A stretch of DNA of 64,000 nt from Luteitalea sp. GTDB lineage: Bacteria; Acidobacteriota; Vicinamibacteria; Vicinamibacterales; Vicinamibacteraceae. The notes beneath the pieces were generated by a model, which saw only the letters and a list, made by a program, of their open reading frames with translations, was not told where the DNA came from and did no database searches. Below are positions 41,867 to 50,379 of this stretch, piece after piece; the stretch's first letter is position 1, and each line of letters opens with the position of its first letter. A program made the translations under genes and the position numbers. Location of the stretch: NCBI GenBank assembly GCA_009377605.1, contig WHTT01000034.1, forward strand, positions 1-64,000. The letters are read 5' to 3'.

Positions 41867-44659
41867 ATGAAATCCCCACATTTGATGGGCGTAGCGCTGT
41901 GGCTCTTCGTCACAGCGTGCGCTGTTCCCGGTTTTGCGCAAGATACGGCCAGCGCCGGCAGTCCCGCCGGGGCCACGATCCGCGTGGCGGGGCGGGTGCT
42001 CGACTCGCAGAATGCAGTACCGCTCCCTGGCGTCACGGTGGAGCTGGTGGGCACCGACGTGGTGGCGTACACCGACGTCGATGGCCGGTACGTCTTGGAC
42101 GTACCGGCGGGCACACATGAAATCAAGGTCGTGCTGGACGGCTACGAGGAACAGACGGTCCGCGTGCAGGCGGAGTCTGGACAACCGGTCGATGTCAACG
42201 TCGCCCTCACGATGGCGGCCTTCGCGGAACAGGTGACCGTGACGGCGGACGTCGTCGAGAGCTCGATGTCCTCCGCAGCGACCCAGTTGGTGGAGCGCCG
42301 CCGGGCCTCGGTGATCTCCGACAATCTGGGCGCCGCTGAGATGAGGCAGAACGCCGACTCGAACGCAGCGGCCGGAATGCAGCGGGTCACCGGTCTCTCG
42401 GTCGTGGACGACCAATACGTCTTCGTTCGAGGGCTCGGGGAGCGCTACAGCACGACGACCCTGAATGGCGCCACGCTTCCCACGACCGAGCCGGATCGGC
42501 GGGTCGTCCCGCTCGATCTGTTCCCGGCGGGACTCCTGGAGAGCGTCCGCGTGTCGAAGTCGTTCTCGCCCGACCAGCCGGGCGATTTCGCCGGCGGCGT
42601 CGTGGAAATCCAGCCACTGAGTCTTCCGTCGCGTGCGGTGCTCGACGCCTCGTTCACCATCGGCGTCAACTCGCAGACAGCGGGTGAAACGGGCCTCGGC
42701 TATTCCGGTGGGAGCCGTGACTTTCTCGGCTACGGCAACGGAGCGCGGGAGCTGCCGACGAGCTTTCCTGATCGCCGAGTGGTTCGTCGCGGCGGCATCT
42801 TCACGCCGGACGTCGGCTTTTTGCGTGAGGACCTCGAGCCGCTCGGCGAAGCGTTCGAGAACACCTGGGACGCACAGCCGCGGGACAGCAAGCCGGAGCA
42901 AAGCTACAACCTCGTCTACGGTAACCGCTTCGGCCGCCTCGGCGTGGTGGCGAGCGTGACCCAGGGATACGAGGAGCAGTTCGGTGACGAGCTGTGGCGC
43001 ACCTTCCGCGTTGGCGGCGAGGAGGACGATTTGGAGGTGTTCAGCGACTACGCGTTCCAGACGAGCACCCTCCAAGCGCGTACCGGCGTCGTCGGCAACG
43101 TCGCCTGGCAGTTCTCGCCGAGCCACCGGCTGGGCGTCAACAACTTCTACACGCACACCGGCAGCGACGAAACGCGGACCTACGAAGGCTTCAACTCCGA
43201 TATCGCCACCACGGTGCGCGACACACGCCTCTTCTGGAAAGAAGAAGCCCTGCTCACCAACCAGCTGATCGGTGATCACCACCTGAGCGGGTTCGGCAAC
43301 AGCCGCGTCGACTGGCGCGTGGCCTACGCCAGGGCAGACCGCGACGAGCCGGACCTCCGCCAAACGCTGTACGAGTTCCAGAACGGCCAGTTCGTGCTCG
43401 CCGACGAATCGCAGAGCGGCTTCCGCATGTTCAACACGCTCGACGACCAAAGCGTGGACCTGGCGCTCAACTGGAGCGTCTATACGACGACCTGGGCCAG
43501 CCAACCCATGATGTTCAAATTTGGCCCGTCGTTCATCCGTCGCGAGCGGGACTTCAGGTCGCGGCGCTTCCGCTTCGTTCCGCTCGTCACGTTCGGCGCG
43601 GATCGCTCGCTCTCACCGGAGGAGCTCTTCACGCCGGCCAACATCGGACCGGAGGACTCGTTCGAGATCCGGGAGGAGACGCGCCCCACCGACACCTACG
43701 AAGCCAACCAAGACATCCTCGGCGGTTACGCGATGATCGACCTGCCGCTGTCGAACCGGCTCCGACTCGTCGGCGGCGTGCGTCTGGAACGCTTCGAGCA
43801 AACGGTCGACACGTTCGATCCCTTCAGCCTCGCGACCGAGCTCGAGATTGTTCGCTCGGAGCTCGAGACGACCGACGTCCTACCGGCCCTCAACCTGATC
43901 TACGCCCTGACACCGTCGGCGAACCTGCGGGTGAGCGCCAGCCAAACCGTGAACCGGCCGGAGTTCCGCGAGCTGGCGCCGTTCGAGTTCACGGACGTCG
44001 TTGGTGGGCGATCCGTTGTCGGTAACCCGGATCTACAGCGGGCGCTCATCCGCAACGTCGACGTGCGGTGGGAGTGGTTCCCGCGGGCGGAGGAGGTGCT
44101 CGCCGCAAGCTTCTTCGTCAAGCAGTTCGAGGATCCGATCGAGCGCATTGTTGAGCCTACAGCGCAGCTCCGCACCTCGTACACGAATGCCGAATCGGCG
44201 CGCAACTTCGGCGTCGAGCTCGAGGCGCGCAAGGCGCTCACCCCCTGGCTGGTGGCCGGAGCCAACTACACGTTCGTCGACTCGGAGATCGAGCTCGCAC
44301 CGGCCGCGCAGCAGGTGCAAACCTCGCTCACCCGCCCCTTGGCCGGCACGTCGAAGCACCTGTTCAACGCGCTCGGGGAACTGCGTTTCGCCCAGCGCTC
44401 GTCGCTGCGCGTGCTCTACAACTTCTTCGGCGACCGCATCGTCGATGTGGGCTCGGAGGGGCTGCCCGACATCATTCAGGAGGATCGCGGCGGCCTCGAC
44501 GTCGTGTTCTCACACCAACTGGCTGGGCGGCTCAACCTTCGCGTGGCAGGCGTCAATCTCATCGACGACCCCTTCGAATTCACGCAGGGGGGCAAGCTCC
44601 AGCGCAGCTACGAGGTGGGACGCACGTTCAGCGTCTCCTTGGGAGTCAGTGCGTTCTGA
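41867..44659 (+). CDS. TonB-dependent receptor with carboxypeptidase-regulatory-like domain
   Basis: A 930-residue receptor. A signal peptide (1-24) is followed by a carboxypeptidase-regulatory-like domain (about 36-115: VAGRVLDSQNAVPLPGVTVEL, DVDGRYVLDVPAGTHEIKVVL) and a TonB-box-like EQVTVTADV. The plug (about 135-250) includes RVTGLSVVDDQYVFVRGLGER, LNGATLPTTEPDRRVVPLDLFPAGLLESV and SFSPDQPGDFAGGVVEIQ. The barrel ends in SVSLGVSAF. This plug pattern is that of large receptors found beside phoBR-type genes and beta-helix proteins in several phyla. It follows phoR with a candidate pho-box array upstream, so it may take up an organophosphate or other phosphorus source. The ligand is inferred only from context. 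Confidence 0.92.
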   Translation: MKSPHLMGVALWLFVTACAVPGFAQDTASAGSPAGATIRVAGRVLDSQNAVPLPGVTVELVGTDVVAYTDVDGRYVLDVPAGTHEIKVVLDGYEEQTVRVQAESGQPVDVNVALTMAAFAEQVTVTADVVESSMSSAATQLVERRRASVISDNLGAAEMRQNADSNAAAGMQRVTGLSVVDDQYVFVRGLGERYSTTTLNGATLPTTEPDRRVVPLDLFPAGLLESVRVSKSFSPDQPGDFAGGVVEIQPLSLPSRAVLDASFTIGVNSQTAGETGLGYSGGSRDFLGYGNGARELPTSFPDRRVVRRGGIFTPDVGFLREDLEPLGEAFENTWDAQPRDSKPEQSYNLVYGNRFGRLGVVASVTQGYEEQFGDELWRTFRVGGEEDDLEVFSDYAFQTSTLQARTGVVGNVAWQFSPSHRLGVNNFYTHTGSDETRTYEGFNSDIATTVRDTRLFWKEEALLTNQLIGDHHLSGFGNSRVDWRVAYARADRDEPDLRQTLYEFQNGQFVLADESQSGFRMFNTLDDQSVDLALNWSVYTTTWASQPMMFKFGPSFIRRERDFRSRRFRFVPLVTFGADRSLSPEELFTPANIGPEDSFEIREETRPTDTYEANQDILGGYAMIDLPLSNRLRLVGGVRLERFEQTVDTFDPFSLATELEIVRSELETTDVLPALNLIYALTPSANLRVSASQTVNRPEFRELAPFEFTDVVGGRSVVGNPDLQRALIRNVDVRWEWFPRAEEVLAASFFVKQFEDPIERIVEPTAQLRTSYTNAESARNFGVELEARKALTPWLVAGANYTFVDSEIELAPAAQQVQTSLTRPLAGTSKHLFNALGELRFAQRSSLRVLYNFFGDRIVDVGSEGLPDIIQEDRGGLDVVFSHQLAGRLNLRVAGVNLIDDPFEFTQGGKLQRSYEVGRTFSVSLGVSAF

Positions 44660-44692
44660 GCGCGGCGACTCACCACGAAGGGCATGAAGATC

Positions 44693-44820
44693 AACCACGA
44701 AGAACACAAAGAATGGTTGCACCACGAAGAACACGAAGTTCACGAAGAAAACTCCAGAAAGAATTCTTCGTGCTCTTCGTGACCTTCGTGGTGCAACCAT
44801 TCTTTGTGTTCTTCGTGGTT
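44693..44820. repeat. Perfect 37-bp inverted repeat (CACGAAGAA type) inside an operon
   Basis: Bases 44693-44729 and 44784-44820 are exact reverse complements, 37 bases each, with a 54-base spacer that is itself partly palindromic (CACGAAG and CTTCGTG units). Units resemble ACCACGAAGAAC, a motif common between genes in several bacterial phyla. It separates the receptor from the beta-helix gene and would form a very stable RNA hairpin. Confidence 0.95.
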
Positions 44821-44872
44821 GAGTTCTTCGTGGTTTCCTCTTCCGGTTCTTCGCAGTTGGCTAGGAGGTTTT

Positions 44873-46183
44873 ATGCGTCGGTTCAGATCGATTCTCGTCC
44901 ACGCGAGCTTGATCGGTGCCCTGATGGTGACTCTCGCGCCAGGCACCGCTACCCAGGTAGAAGTCCCCGGCATCGACAAGCCGGTCGTCGTCGTGAGCGG
45001 CCGCATCACGAGCGACACGACCTGGGAAGACCAGTTCTACTACGTGTTGCGCGGTGCGGTGTTCGTTCAAGACGGCGCGAGGCTCACGATCGAGCCGGGC
45101 ACCACGATCGTCGGCGAAACGGCCACGCAAGGCACGCTCGTCATTGCGCGCGGCAGCCGGATCATCGCCAACGGGCGCCGTGACGCACCGATTGTGTTCA
45201 CGAGCGATCAACCCGTTGGCGAGCGTGGCCGCGGCGACTGGGGCGGCCTTATCATCAATGGTCGGGCACCGCTCAACGTTTCTGGGGGCGAAGGCGTCGG
45301 CGAAGGTGACACGGGCGTCTACGGCGGTGACGACCCGAACGACAACAGCGGCATCCTCCGCTACGTGCGCGTCGAGTTCGCCGGCATCGAGTTCAGCCCC
45401 GACAACGAGCTGAACGGTATCGCGTTCCAGGGCGTCGGCCGAGGCACGGTTGTTGACTACGTCCAGGTCAAGGCGAACAAGGACGATGGTGTCGAGTTCT
45501 TCGGAGGAACCGCCGATGCGAAGCACCTCGTGCTCACGAGCATTGCCGACGATAGCCTCGACTGGACGGACGGCTGGGTGGGTCGTTTGCAGTTCGTCGT
45601 GGCTCACCAGCGGGGAGACGACGCGAATAACGGGATCGAGGCAGACAACAGCGGCGACAACAACAATCTCCAGCCGCGGTCCGACCCGACCATCTACAAC
45701 GCGACGTTCATCGGCGACCCAGATAACAATGAGGGGAGCGAAAGCGACAACGGGTGGGTCCTGCGAGAAGGCACTGCGGCCACCATCCGAAATTTCATCG
45801 TGATGGGTTTCAAGGAATGGGGGATCAACATCGATCACACCGCTACCGTCGAGCAGATCCGCAACGGCAATCTGACGCTGGCAAACGGCATCCTGTTCCA
45901 GAACGGCCTGCTGCCTGGCTTCGCACACTTCGACGATGACGCGGCGCCGTTCTTCGCCGGCAGCCCGACGATCCGGATCGCCGACCCAGGGCTCATCGAT
46001 CCCTACAACCACGAGAACCCGAACTATCGCCCGCGCGGTGCCGCGACGCTGGCGGGAGGTCAGCTCGCACCCGCGACGCCGCCCAACGACGGGTTCTTCG
46101 AGGTCACCACGTATATCGGCGCGCTGAGCCCAGACCCCGCCCAGGACTGGACGCGCGGCTGGACCAACTTCGAACAGCAGTGA
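44873..46183 (+). CDS. Secreted right-handed beta-helix protein
   Basis: A 436-residue protein; the ATG follows AGGAGG by four bases. A signal peptide (1-26) precedes a rung-like pattern: GRITSDTTWEDQFYYVLRG, AVFVQDGARLTIEPGTTIVGE, GTLVIARGSRIIANGRRDAP, IVFTSDQPVGERGRGDWGGLI, and later LDWTDGWVGRLQFVVAHQ. This is the beta-helix family often annotated only as hypothetical and commonly placed next to TonB receptors in phosphate-responsive clusters. No catalytic site is evident; a surface or periplasmic ligand-binding role is possible. It overlaps the next gene by four bases (GTGA) and follows the receptor after a large hairpin. Confidence 0.8.
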   Translation: MRRFRSILVHASLIGALMVTLAPGTATQVEVPGIDKPVVVVSGRITSDTTWEDQFYYVLRGAVFVQDGARLTIEPGTTIVGETATQGTLVIARGSRIIANGRRDAPIVFTSDQPVGERGRGDWGGLIINGRAPLNVSGGEGVGEGDTGVYGGDDPNDNSGILRYVRVEFAGIEFSPDNELNGIAFQGVGRGTVVDYVQVKANKDDGVEFFGGTADAKHLVLTSIADDSLDWTDGWVGRLQFVVAHQRGDDANNGIEADNSGDNNNLQPRSDPTIYNATFIGDPDNNEGSESDNGWVLREGTAATIRNFIVMGFKEWGINIDHTATVEQIRNGNLTLANGILFQNGLLPGFAHFDDDAAPFFAGSPTIRIADPGLIDPYNHENPNYRPRGAATLAGGQLAPATPPNDGFFEVTTYIGALSPDPAQDWTRGWTNFEQQ

Positions 46184-46710
46184 ACGTTTTTCGCATGAAT
46201 GCCCTGCGCGTCGCGCAGGGCATTCTCACCCTCCTCATCTGCACGGCTTGTACGGGTCGTGACGACAGCGGATCGCGCGTCGCGCTGTCCTCCACCTTCC
46301 CCACGCCGGAGCGCCTCGCGCAGGCGGTACTCGATGGCTTCCGCGAGCGAGACCGATCGCGGCTCGCGAGCATGATGCTGTCAGAGGCGGAGTTCCGCGA
46401 GGCAATCTGGCCGGAGCTCCCGGCGAGCCGCTCAGGACGCAACTTGCCAAGCGACTACGCGTGGGGGCAGCTCAAACAACGGAGCGACGGGGCGCTCGCA
46501 TCGCTCTTCGCCCGGCATGCCGGCCAGCGATACGACCTCGTGCGCATCGAGTTCACCGGCGAGACGACCGAGTACGGCGCATTCACGGTGAGGCGGCACT
46601 CGCTCATGACCGTGCGCGATGCCAGCGGAGCCGAGCAGCAGCTGCGCCTCTTTGGATCAGCCGTGACGCAGGGTGGACAATGGAAGCTCTTCAGCTACGT
46701 CGTCGACTAG
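46180..46710 (+). CDS. Putative small lipoprotein, unknown function
   Basis: A 176-residue protein translated from a GTG that overlaps the preceding stop (GTGA), so the two genes are coupled. The N terminus (RVAQGILTLLICTACTGRD) looks like a lipoprotein signal although the lipobox is not canonical. The mature part, including LAQAVLDGFRERDRSRLASMM, DYAWGQLKQRSDGALASLF and QWKLFSYVVD, resembles an NTF2-like cone (a small alpha+beta domain), but I do not recognise a family. It may work with the beta-helix protein. Confidence 0.7.
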   Translation: MNVFRMNALRVAQGILTLLICTACTGRDDSGSRVALSSTFPTPERLAQAVLDGFRERDRSRLASMMLSEAEFREAIWPELPASRSGRNLPSDYAWGQLKQRSDGALASLFARHAGQRYDLVRIEFTGETTEYGAFTVRRHSLMTVRDASGAEQQLRLFGSAVTQGGQWKLFSYVVD

Positions 46711-46886
46711 ACATCTCCTAGTTGCTTCGGCTGATACAGGCCGCCAGATAGGCCACGGCGGTCCCGCTCACGCGTGCGTGTCTGTCCGAGTGGCCCACTA
46801 CAAGTCCCCCTGCTCGTCGCGATGGAATGCGCCGATGAGATGGATGGTAGTATCATGATGGTTATCTTGCATTTTGCAGGGTGTGC

Positions 46887-47576
46887 ATGACGATGCCGCA
46901 GACTGCCTCTTACGTTGACGCAATTGGGCATGTACCGCCGGGCGGTACCCTGATTGTGACGAACGTCCCGTGGTCAGAGTACGAGCAACTGCTGTCCACC
47001 CTCGGCGAGGGGTACACGGCGAGGATTACCTATGATCGTGGAAGGTTGGAGATCATGGCGCCCTCGTCCAGTCATGAGATGTACAAGGAGTTGCTTGTCG
47101 GCATCGGACGCCTCGTCGCCCAGGAGATGGGGGTCGATCTCGAAAGCCGCGGCTCCACTACCTTCAAGGTCGAGCGTTTCGCCCAGGGCGCCGAGCCTGA
47201 CACCTGCTTCTATGTGCAACACGCCACCAGCATCATTGGCAAGACGATGATCGACCTCGAGACAGATCCTCCGCCGGACGTGATCGTCGAGGTGGACGTC
47301 TCGCACGCCTCAATAAACAAGTTGGACTTCTACGCGAGCCTCGGCGTTCCGGAGGTGTGGCGATACGACGAGCGGCGGATGTGCATCTACCACCTCACAG
47401 CACAGGGGTACGTTGAAGCACTCGCTAGCCGCACGTTTCCCCCGTTGACCGGTAACGCCCTCACTGAATTCCTGGAACGGAGCAAGTCGGCTGGCCAGAG
47501 TGCCGCACTGAGATCAGTTCGCGACTGGCTGCGCCAAGCTATGGCGCAGGGCTCGACGCAGACCGACGATCGGTGA
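46887..47576 (+). CDS. Uma2 family (DUF820) putative endonuclease
   Basis: About 229 residues from the ATG at 46887. Family marks are VPWSEYEQLLSTLGEG, ITYDRGRLEIMAPSSSHEMY, EPDTCFYVQH, PPPDVIVEVDVSHASINKLDFY and LGVPEVWRYDERRMCIYHL, that is, a PD-(D/E)XK-like core with the metal site in PDVIVEVD. It is a different branch from the Uma2 protein at 34305-34922: the two are homologous but only weakly alike. The role is unknown. The 176 bases upstream show no clear features. Confidence 0.85.
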   Translation: MTMPQTASYVDAIGHVPPGGTLIVTNVPWSEYEQLLSTLGEGYTARITYDRGRLEIMAPSSSHEMYKELLVGIGRLVAQEMGVDLESRGSTTFKVERFAQGAEPDTCFYVQHATSIIGKTMIDLETDPPPDVIVEVDVSHASINKLDFYASLGVPEVWRYDERRMCIYHLTAQGYVEALASRTFPPLTGNALTEFLERSKSAGQSAALRSVRDWLRQAMAQGSTQTDDR

Positions 47577-47584
47577 CTCTGCAG

Positions 47585-49270
47585 CTAATGCTCCCTCCAC
47601 ACCGCCGCGCGCGGGTCGGCATCGTCCTTGTTCGAGGGCGCCCCATCACGGGCGAAGAAGCCCAATAGCAGAAACGGGTAGTACCAGTTCACGTAGACGC
47701 CTGTGCCGTGGATCTTCCACATCTGCGCGCCGATTGCGAGCGCACCGGTGAGCAGCGCGAGCTGGACGGGTGTGCGGCCGCGCGCGAGAAAGAAGGCGCC
47801 GCAGACAAAGACCACGAAGATCAGGAACATCGGGCTCGTATTGAACTGTCCGGGAACGAGCGGCTCGCGGAGCAGCTCGCGCACGCCGCCGCGTAGGCCC
47901 CAGAACCCGAAAGGACTCGAGCCGTAGGCCGCTGGATCCTGCTGGTGTCCCTGCGTGTCGTGCAGGATCGTGCCGATCACGCCTCGTCCGTCTGCCGGGT
48001 GCGACCGCAGCAGCACCGGCACGCCGATCACGAGGCTCGCGAGGGCGAGGCCTCCAACGAATCTGACCGTGGCGGCACGATTCTTCCAGTAATACCCAAG
48101 CCACGCGGGGATGAAGAACACCGGGTAGAACAGTGTGGCCACGCCGGTGGCAAGGAGCGCTCCCGCGACGATCGGCCGGCTCAGCGCCGCAAACGCCAGC
48201 AACACCACCGATGGCGCGGCGATGTGCGAGATGAAGGTGATGCCGCCGATCATCTCACGCTCACCACCGACGCCCAGCACATACGCGCTGCCGCAGTACA
48301 AGGCCGCGAGTCCCCAGGCCACCTGGCTCCCGGCGAGGCTTCGCGCGGCGAGGATCAAAGCCGTGACGCCAATCAGATGGAACGACACGGTGGTGAGCTT
48401 CGTCGCCAGCACGGGGGGCAGGTAGTAGGGCTGGGCGGCGAGGTCGGGCCGATCAGGCGCGTGCGGATTGACCGGCCGCGGATCCAGCATGATCTGGAAC
48501 GGGAGGTGCGCCAAGTAGAAGACGGGACTGTAGGTCGAGCCCGGCGTGCCGCTCAGCAGCGGATCGCCGTACGGAAACATGCCTCGCTCCCGTAGACGCT
48601 GAGCGCCGAGGTTCGTATAGAACCCTGCGTCGTCGGGTGGCCGTAGCAGACCGATCAGCAGGTTGGACGCGAGCAGCAGGCCGGTGAGGACGACGAGCGC
48701 GCGAGCCGGCAGGTTCGGCTGCCAGGGCGCGACGTGTGGCCGGCGCATCCGCCAGAGCGCGCGAGCGAGCAGGAAGAGCCCCACGGCAACGATGCCGGTA
48801 AACACCCAATCCATCACGCGAAAGTACGTCGGGTCGCGCAAGAGGTCGAAGAAGCGCATCACGTCGAACAGGAGGAATCCAGTAACCAGCAGCGCCAGCA
48901 GCTCGACGTTCCGTGCGCTGAATGGGCGTGCGAAATCGAAAGCAACCGTGAGCGCCACGATGAGCGCAATCCAGAGGACGCCGGCCTCGGTCGGCAGCAG
49001 CCGCCGCAGGAAGTCGCCGCCGCTGGGGCCTTTCAGATCCGACCAAACGTTCTCCAGGGTGCGGCTGCCGGAGTGCACGGGCGAGAGCGGGTCGAACCGC
49101 GGCGTTTCGAGTTGACGAGGCGTGAGACGCTCCCGGTCCGGTGGCCCCGCAGCCTGTGCGAAGACCGCGTTGGTGAGCAATAAGAGGGTAACGCCTGTCA
49201 GAACGAGCACACCAGCACGGCGCATGATCCGCCGACAAGGCCAAGCATCACCTGACTGACTACTACTCAC
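47585..49270 (-). CDS. Polytopic membrane protein, possibly GT-C/DUF2029-like
   Basis: A 561-residue protein from a GTG start after AGGAG. A cleavable or anchoring first helix (MRRAGVLVLTGVTLLLLTNAVFA) is followed by a soluble stretch and about twelve helices. Loop motifs such as NLGAQRLRERGMFPYGDPLLSG, STYSPVFYLAHLPFQI and WKIHGTGVYVNWYYPFLLLG recall membrane mannosyltransferase-like (GT-C) proteins with a first-loop GxxPYGDP motif. It begins 10 bases after the ArsR-type gene on the same strand, so the two may be co-transcribed, which is an unexpected partner for a metalloregulator. Activity is not known. Confidence 0.65.
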   Translation of the reverse strand: MSSSQSGDAWPCRRIMRRAGVLVLTGVTLLLLTNAVFAQAAGPPDRERLTPRQLETPRFDPLSPVHSGSRTLENVWSDLKGPSGGDFLRRLLPTEAGVLWIALIVALTVAFDFARPFSARNVELLALLVTGFLLFDVMRFFDLLRDPTYFRVMDWVFTGIVAVGLFLLARALWRMRRPHVAPWQPNLPARALVVLTGLLLASNLLIGLLRPPDDAGFYTNLGAQRLRERGMFPYGDPLLSGTPGSTYSPVFYLAHLPFQIMLDPRPVNPHAPDRPDLAAQPYYLPPVLATKLTTVSFHLIGVTALILAARSLAGSQVAWGLAALYCGSAYVLGVGGEREMIGGITFISHIAAPSVVLLAFAALSRPIVAGALLATGVATLFYPVFFIPAWLGYYWKNRAATVRFVGGLALASLVIGVPVLLRSHPADGRGVIGTILHDTQGHQQDPAAYGSSPFGFWGLRGGVRELLREPLVPGQFNTSPMFLIFVVFVCGAFFLARGRTPVQLALLTGALAIGAQMWKIHGTGVYVNWYYPFLLLGFFARDGAPSNKDDADPRAAVWREH

Positions 49271-49280
49271 AAACTCACTC

Positions 49281-49712
49281 CTACGTCAGTCCCATTTCGG
49301 GTCGTCGCAGGCGTGCGGCCAGGCGCGCGACACGTGCGCGGCCGGTGCGGGCCTCGAGCCGAACAGCATCGCGTGCGACCTCGCCTACTGAGGTGAGCGA
49401 CGCCAGGACCGCGTCCAGCACCTGGCGCAGTGAGGGCGGAAGATCCTCGGCCACTCGATAGTGCACCCAGAGCCCCTCGCGGCGGGTGGACACGAGCCGC
49501 GTGCGCCTCAGGTACGCCAAGTGGCGCGAGGCTTTCGGCTGAGGGATCTTCAGCGACTCGTGAATGTGGCAGACACATACCTCACCGTCTTTCAGCAACG
49601 CGAGGATGCGCAGTCGCGTTGGCTCTGCAACCGCCGTCAGCAGCTCCGCTACGCGCTCCAGTGGTACACCCGCTTCACCGCTTGGGCTGGCGCCTGTTTC
49701 AGGGGGCTCCAT
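49281..49712 (-). CDS. arsR: ArsR/SmtB-family metalloregulator
   Basis: A 143-residue winged-helix repressor. The DNA-binding part spans about 20-95 (LTAVAEPTRLRILALLKDGE, IPQPKASRHLAYLRRTRLV). The arsenic-sensing motif is visible as EVCVCHIHESL, two cysteines in the recognition-helix region (about 45-47), as in As(III)-responsive ArsR proteins. The tail (100-143) is longer than the minimal family. It is divergent from the arsenate-reductase-like gene, the normal layout for self-regulated arsenic genes. No arsenite pump gene is present nearby. Confidence 0.88.
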   Translation of the reverse strand: MEPPETGASPSGEAGVPLERVAELLTAVAEPTRLRILALLKDGEVCVCHIHESLKIPQPKASRHLAYLRRTRLVSTRREGLWVHYRVAEDLPPSLRQVLDAVLASLTSVGEVARDAVRLEARTGRARVARLAARLRRPEMGLT

Positions 49713-49794
49713 GGATTCCTCCTCGATTGCGATGTGGCAAGCTCGCAGTATATATTCGTCGGAGACGATGTGTCACGGGACTCGGCGGTCACCC

Positions 49795-49840
49795 TTCGAC
49801 TCGCTTCGCTCGCCGCAGGCGGGCCGTTAGGCGAGTCGAA
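49795..49840. repeat. Palindromic hairpin in the arsC leader
   Basis: TTCGACTCGC (49795) and GCGAGTCGAA (49831) are exact inverted copies, with smaller hairpins between. It is followed by a run of related ACTCA/GCTCA units up to the start codon. It belongs to the mobile palindrome class rather than looking like an ArsR operator; a TATATATT stretch at 49749 is the better operator or promoter candidate. Confidence 0.75.
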
Positions 49841-49869
49841 TGGAACTCAAAACTCACAGCTCACGACTC

Positions 49870-50271
49870 ATGGCTCTCGTGATCTTCGCCTGTGTCCATA
49901 GTGCTGGGAGGTCGCAGATGGCCGCGGCCTTCTTCAACGCGCAGGCTGATCCGTCTCTCGCGCGGGCGGCGGCCGCCGGCACGGAGCCTGCCGCGCGGGT
50001 CCATCCGGTCGTCGTGGAGGCGATGCGCGAGGCTGGCATTGATCTCGACGATGCCCGGCCACAGTTGCTCACGGAGGAGATCGTACGCGGGGCGCGGCTG
50101 CTCATCACGATGGGGTGTGGCGAACGCTGCCCGGTCGTGCCGGGTCTCGAGGTGGAGGACTGGGATCTACCGGATCCGAAAGGCAAGCCGCTCGACGAGG
50201 TGCGGGCCATTCGCGATCAAGTCCGCGCGCGGGTCGACGCACTGCTGGCGGCACGCGGGTGGCGGGTCTAG
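49870..50271 (+). CDS. arsC: Arsenate reductase-like, low-molecular-weight phosphatase fold
   Basis: About 133 residues from the ATG at 49870, which places the active site at the normal distance; an in-frame ATG at 49840 lies inside a repeat. The P-loop CVHSAGR (Cys8 to Arg14, CX5R) and SQMAAAFFNAQ follow the thioredoxin-coupled ArsC pattern; MGCGERCPVVPG and DWDLPDPKG carry the second redox cysteines and the catalytic Asp region. It would reduce arsenate to arsenite. It is divergent from arsR. The gene is short but complete. Confidence 0.87.
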   Translation: MALVIFACVHSAGRSQMAAAFFNAQADPSLARAAAAGTEPAARVHPVVVEAMREAGIDLDDARPQLLTEEIVRGARLLITMGCGERCPVVPGLEVEDWDLPDPKGKPLDEVRAIRDQVRARVDALLAARGWRV

Positions 50272-50379
50272 GGGGTGGCAGACTGGCTCAGTCCACGTCC
50301 GGAGGCAGGCGTCTGAGCGCGCGCGCAGTAGGTAGGCGCCGGCGGCATTATCAACACTGTACTACACGCATGCCAGATA

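Noticed and set aside
41774-43504. Long minus-strand open frame of 576 codons
   Set aside because: It is antisense to the TonB receptor at 41867-44659, whose motifs are clear. Its own translation is low-complexity and matches no family; high GC creates such shadow frames.
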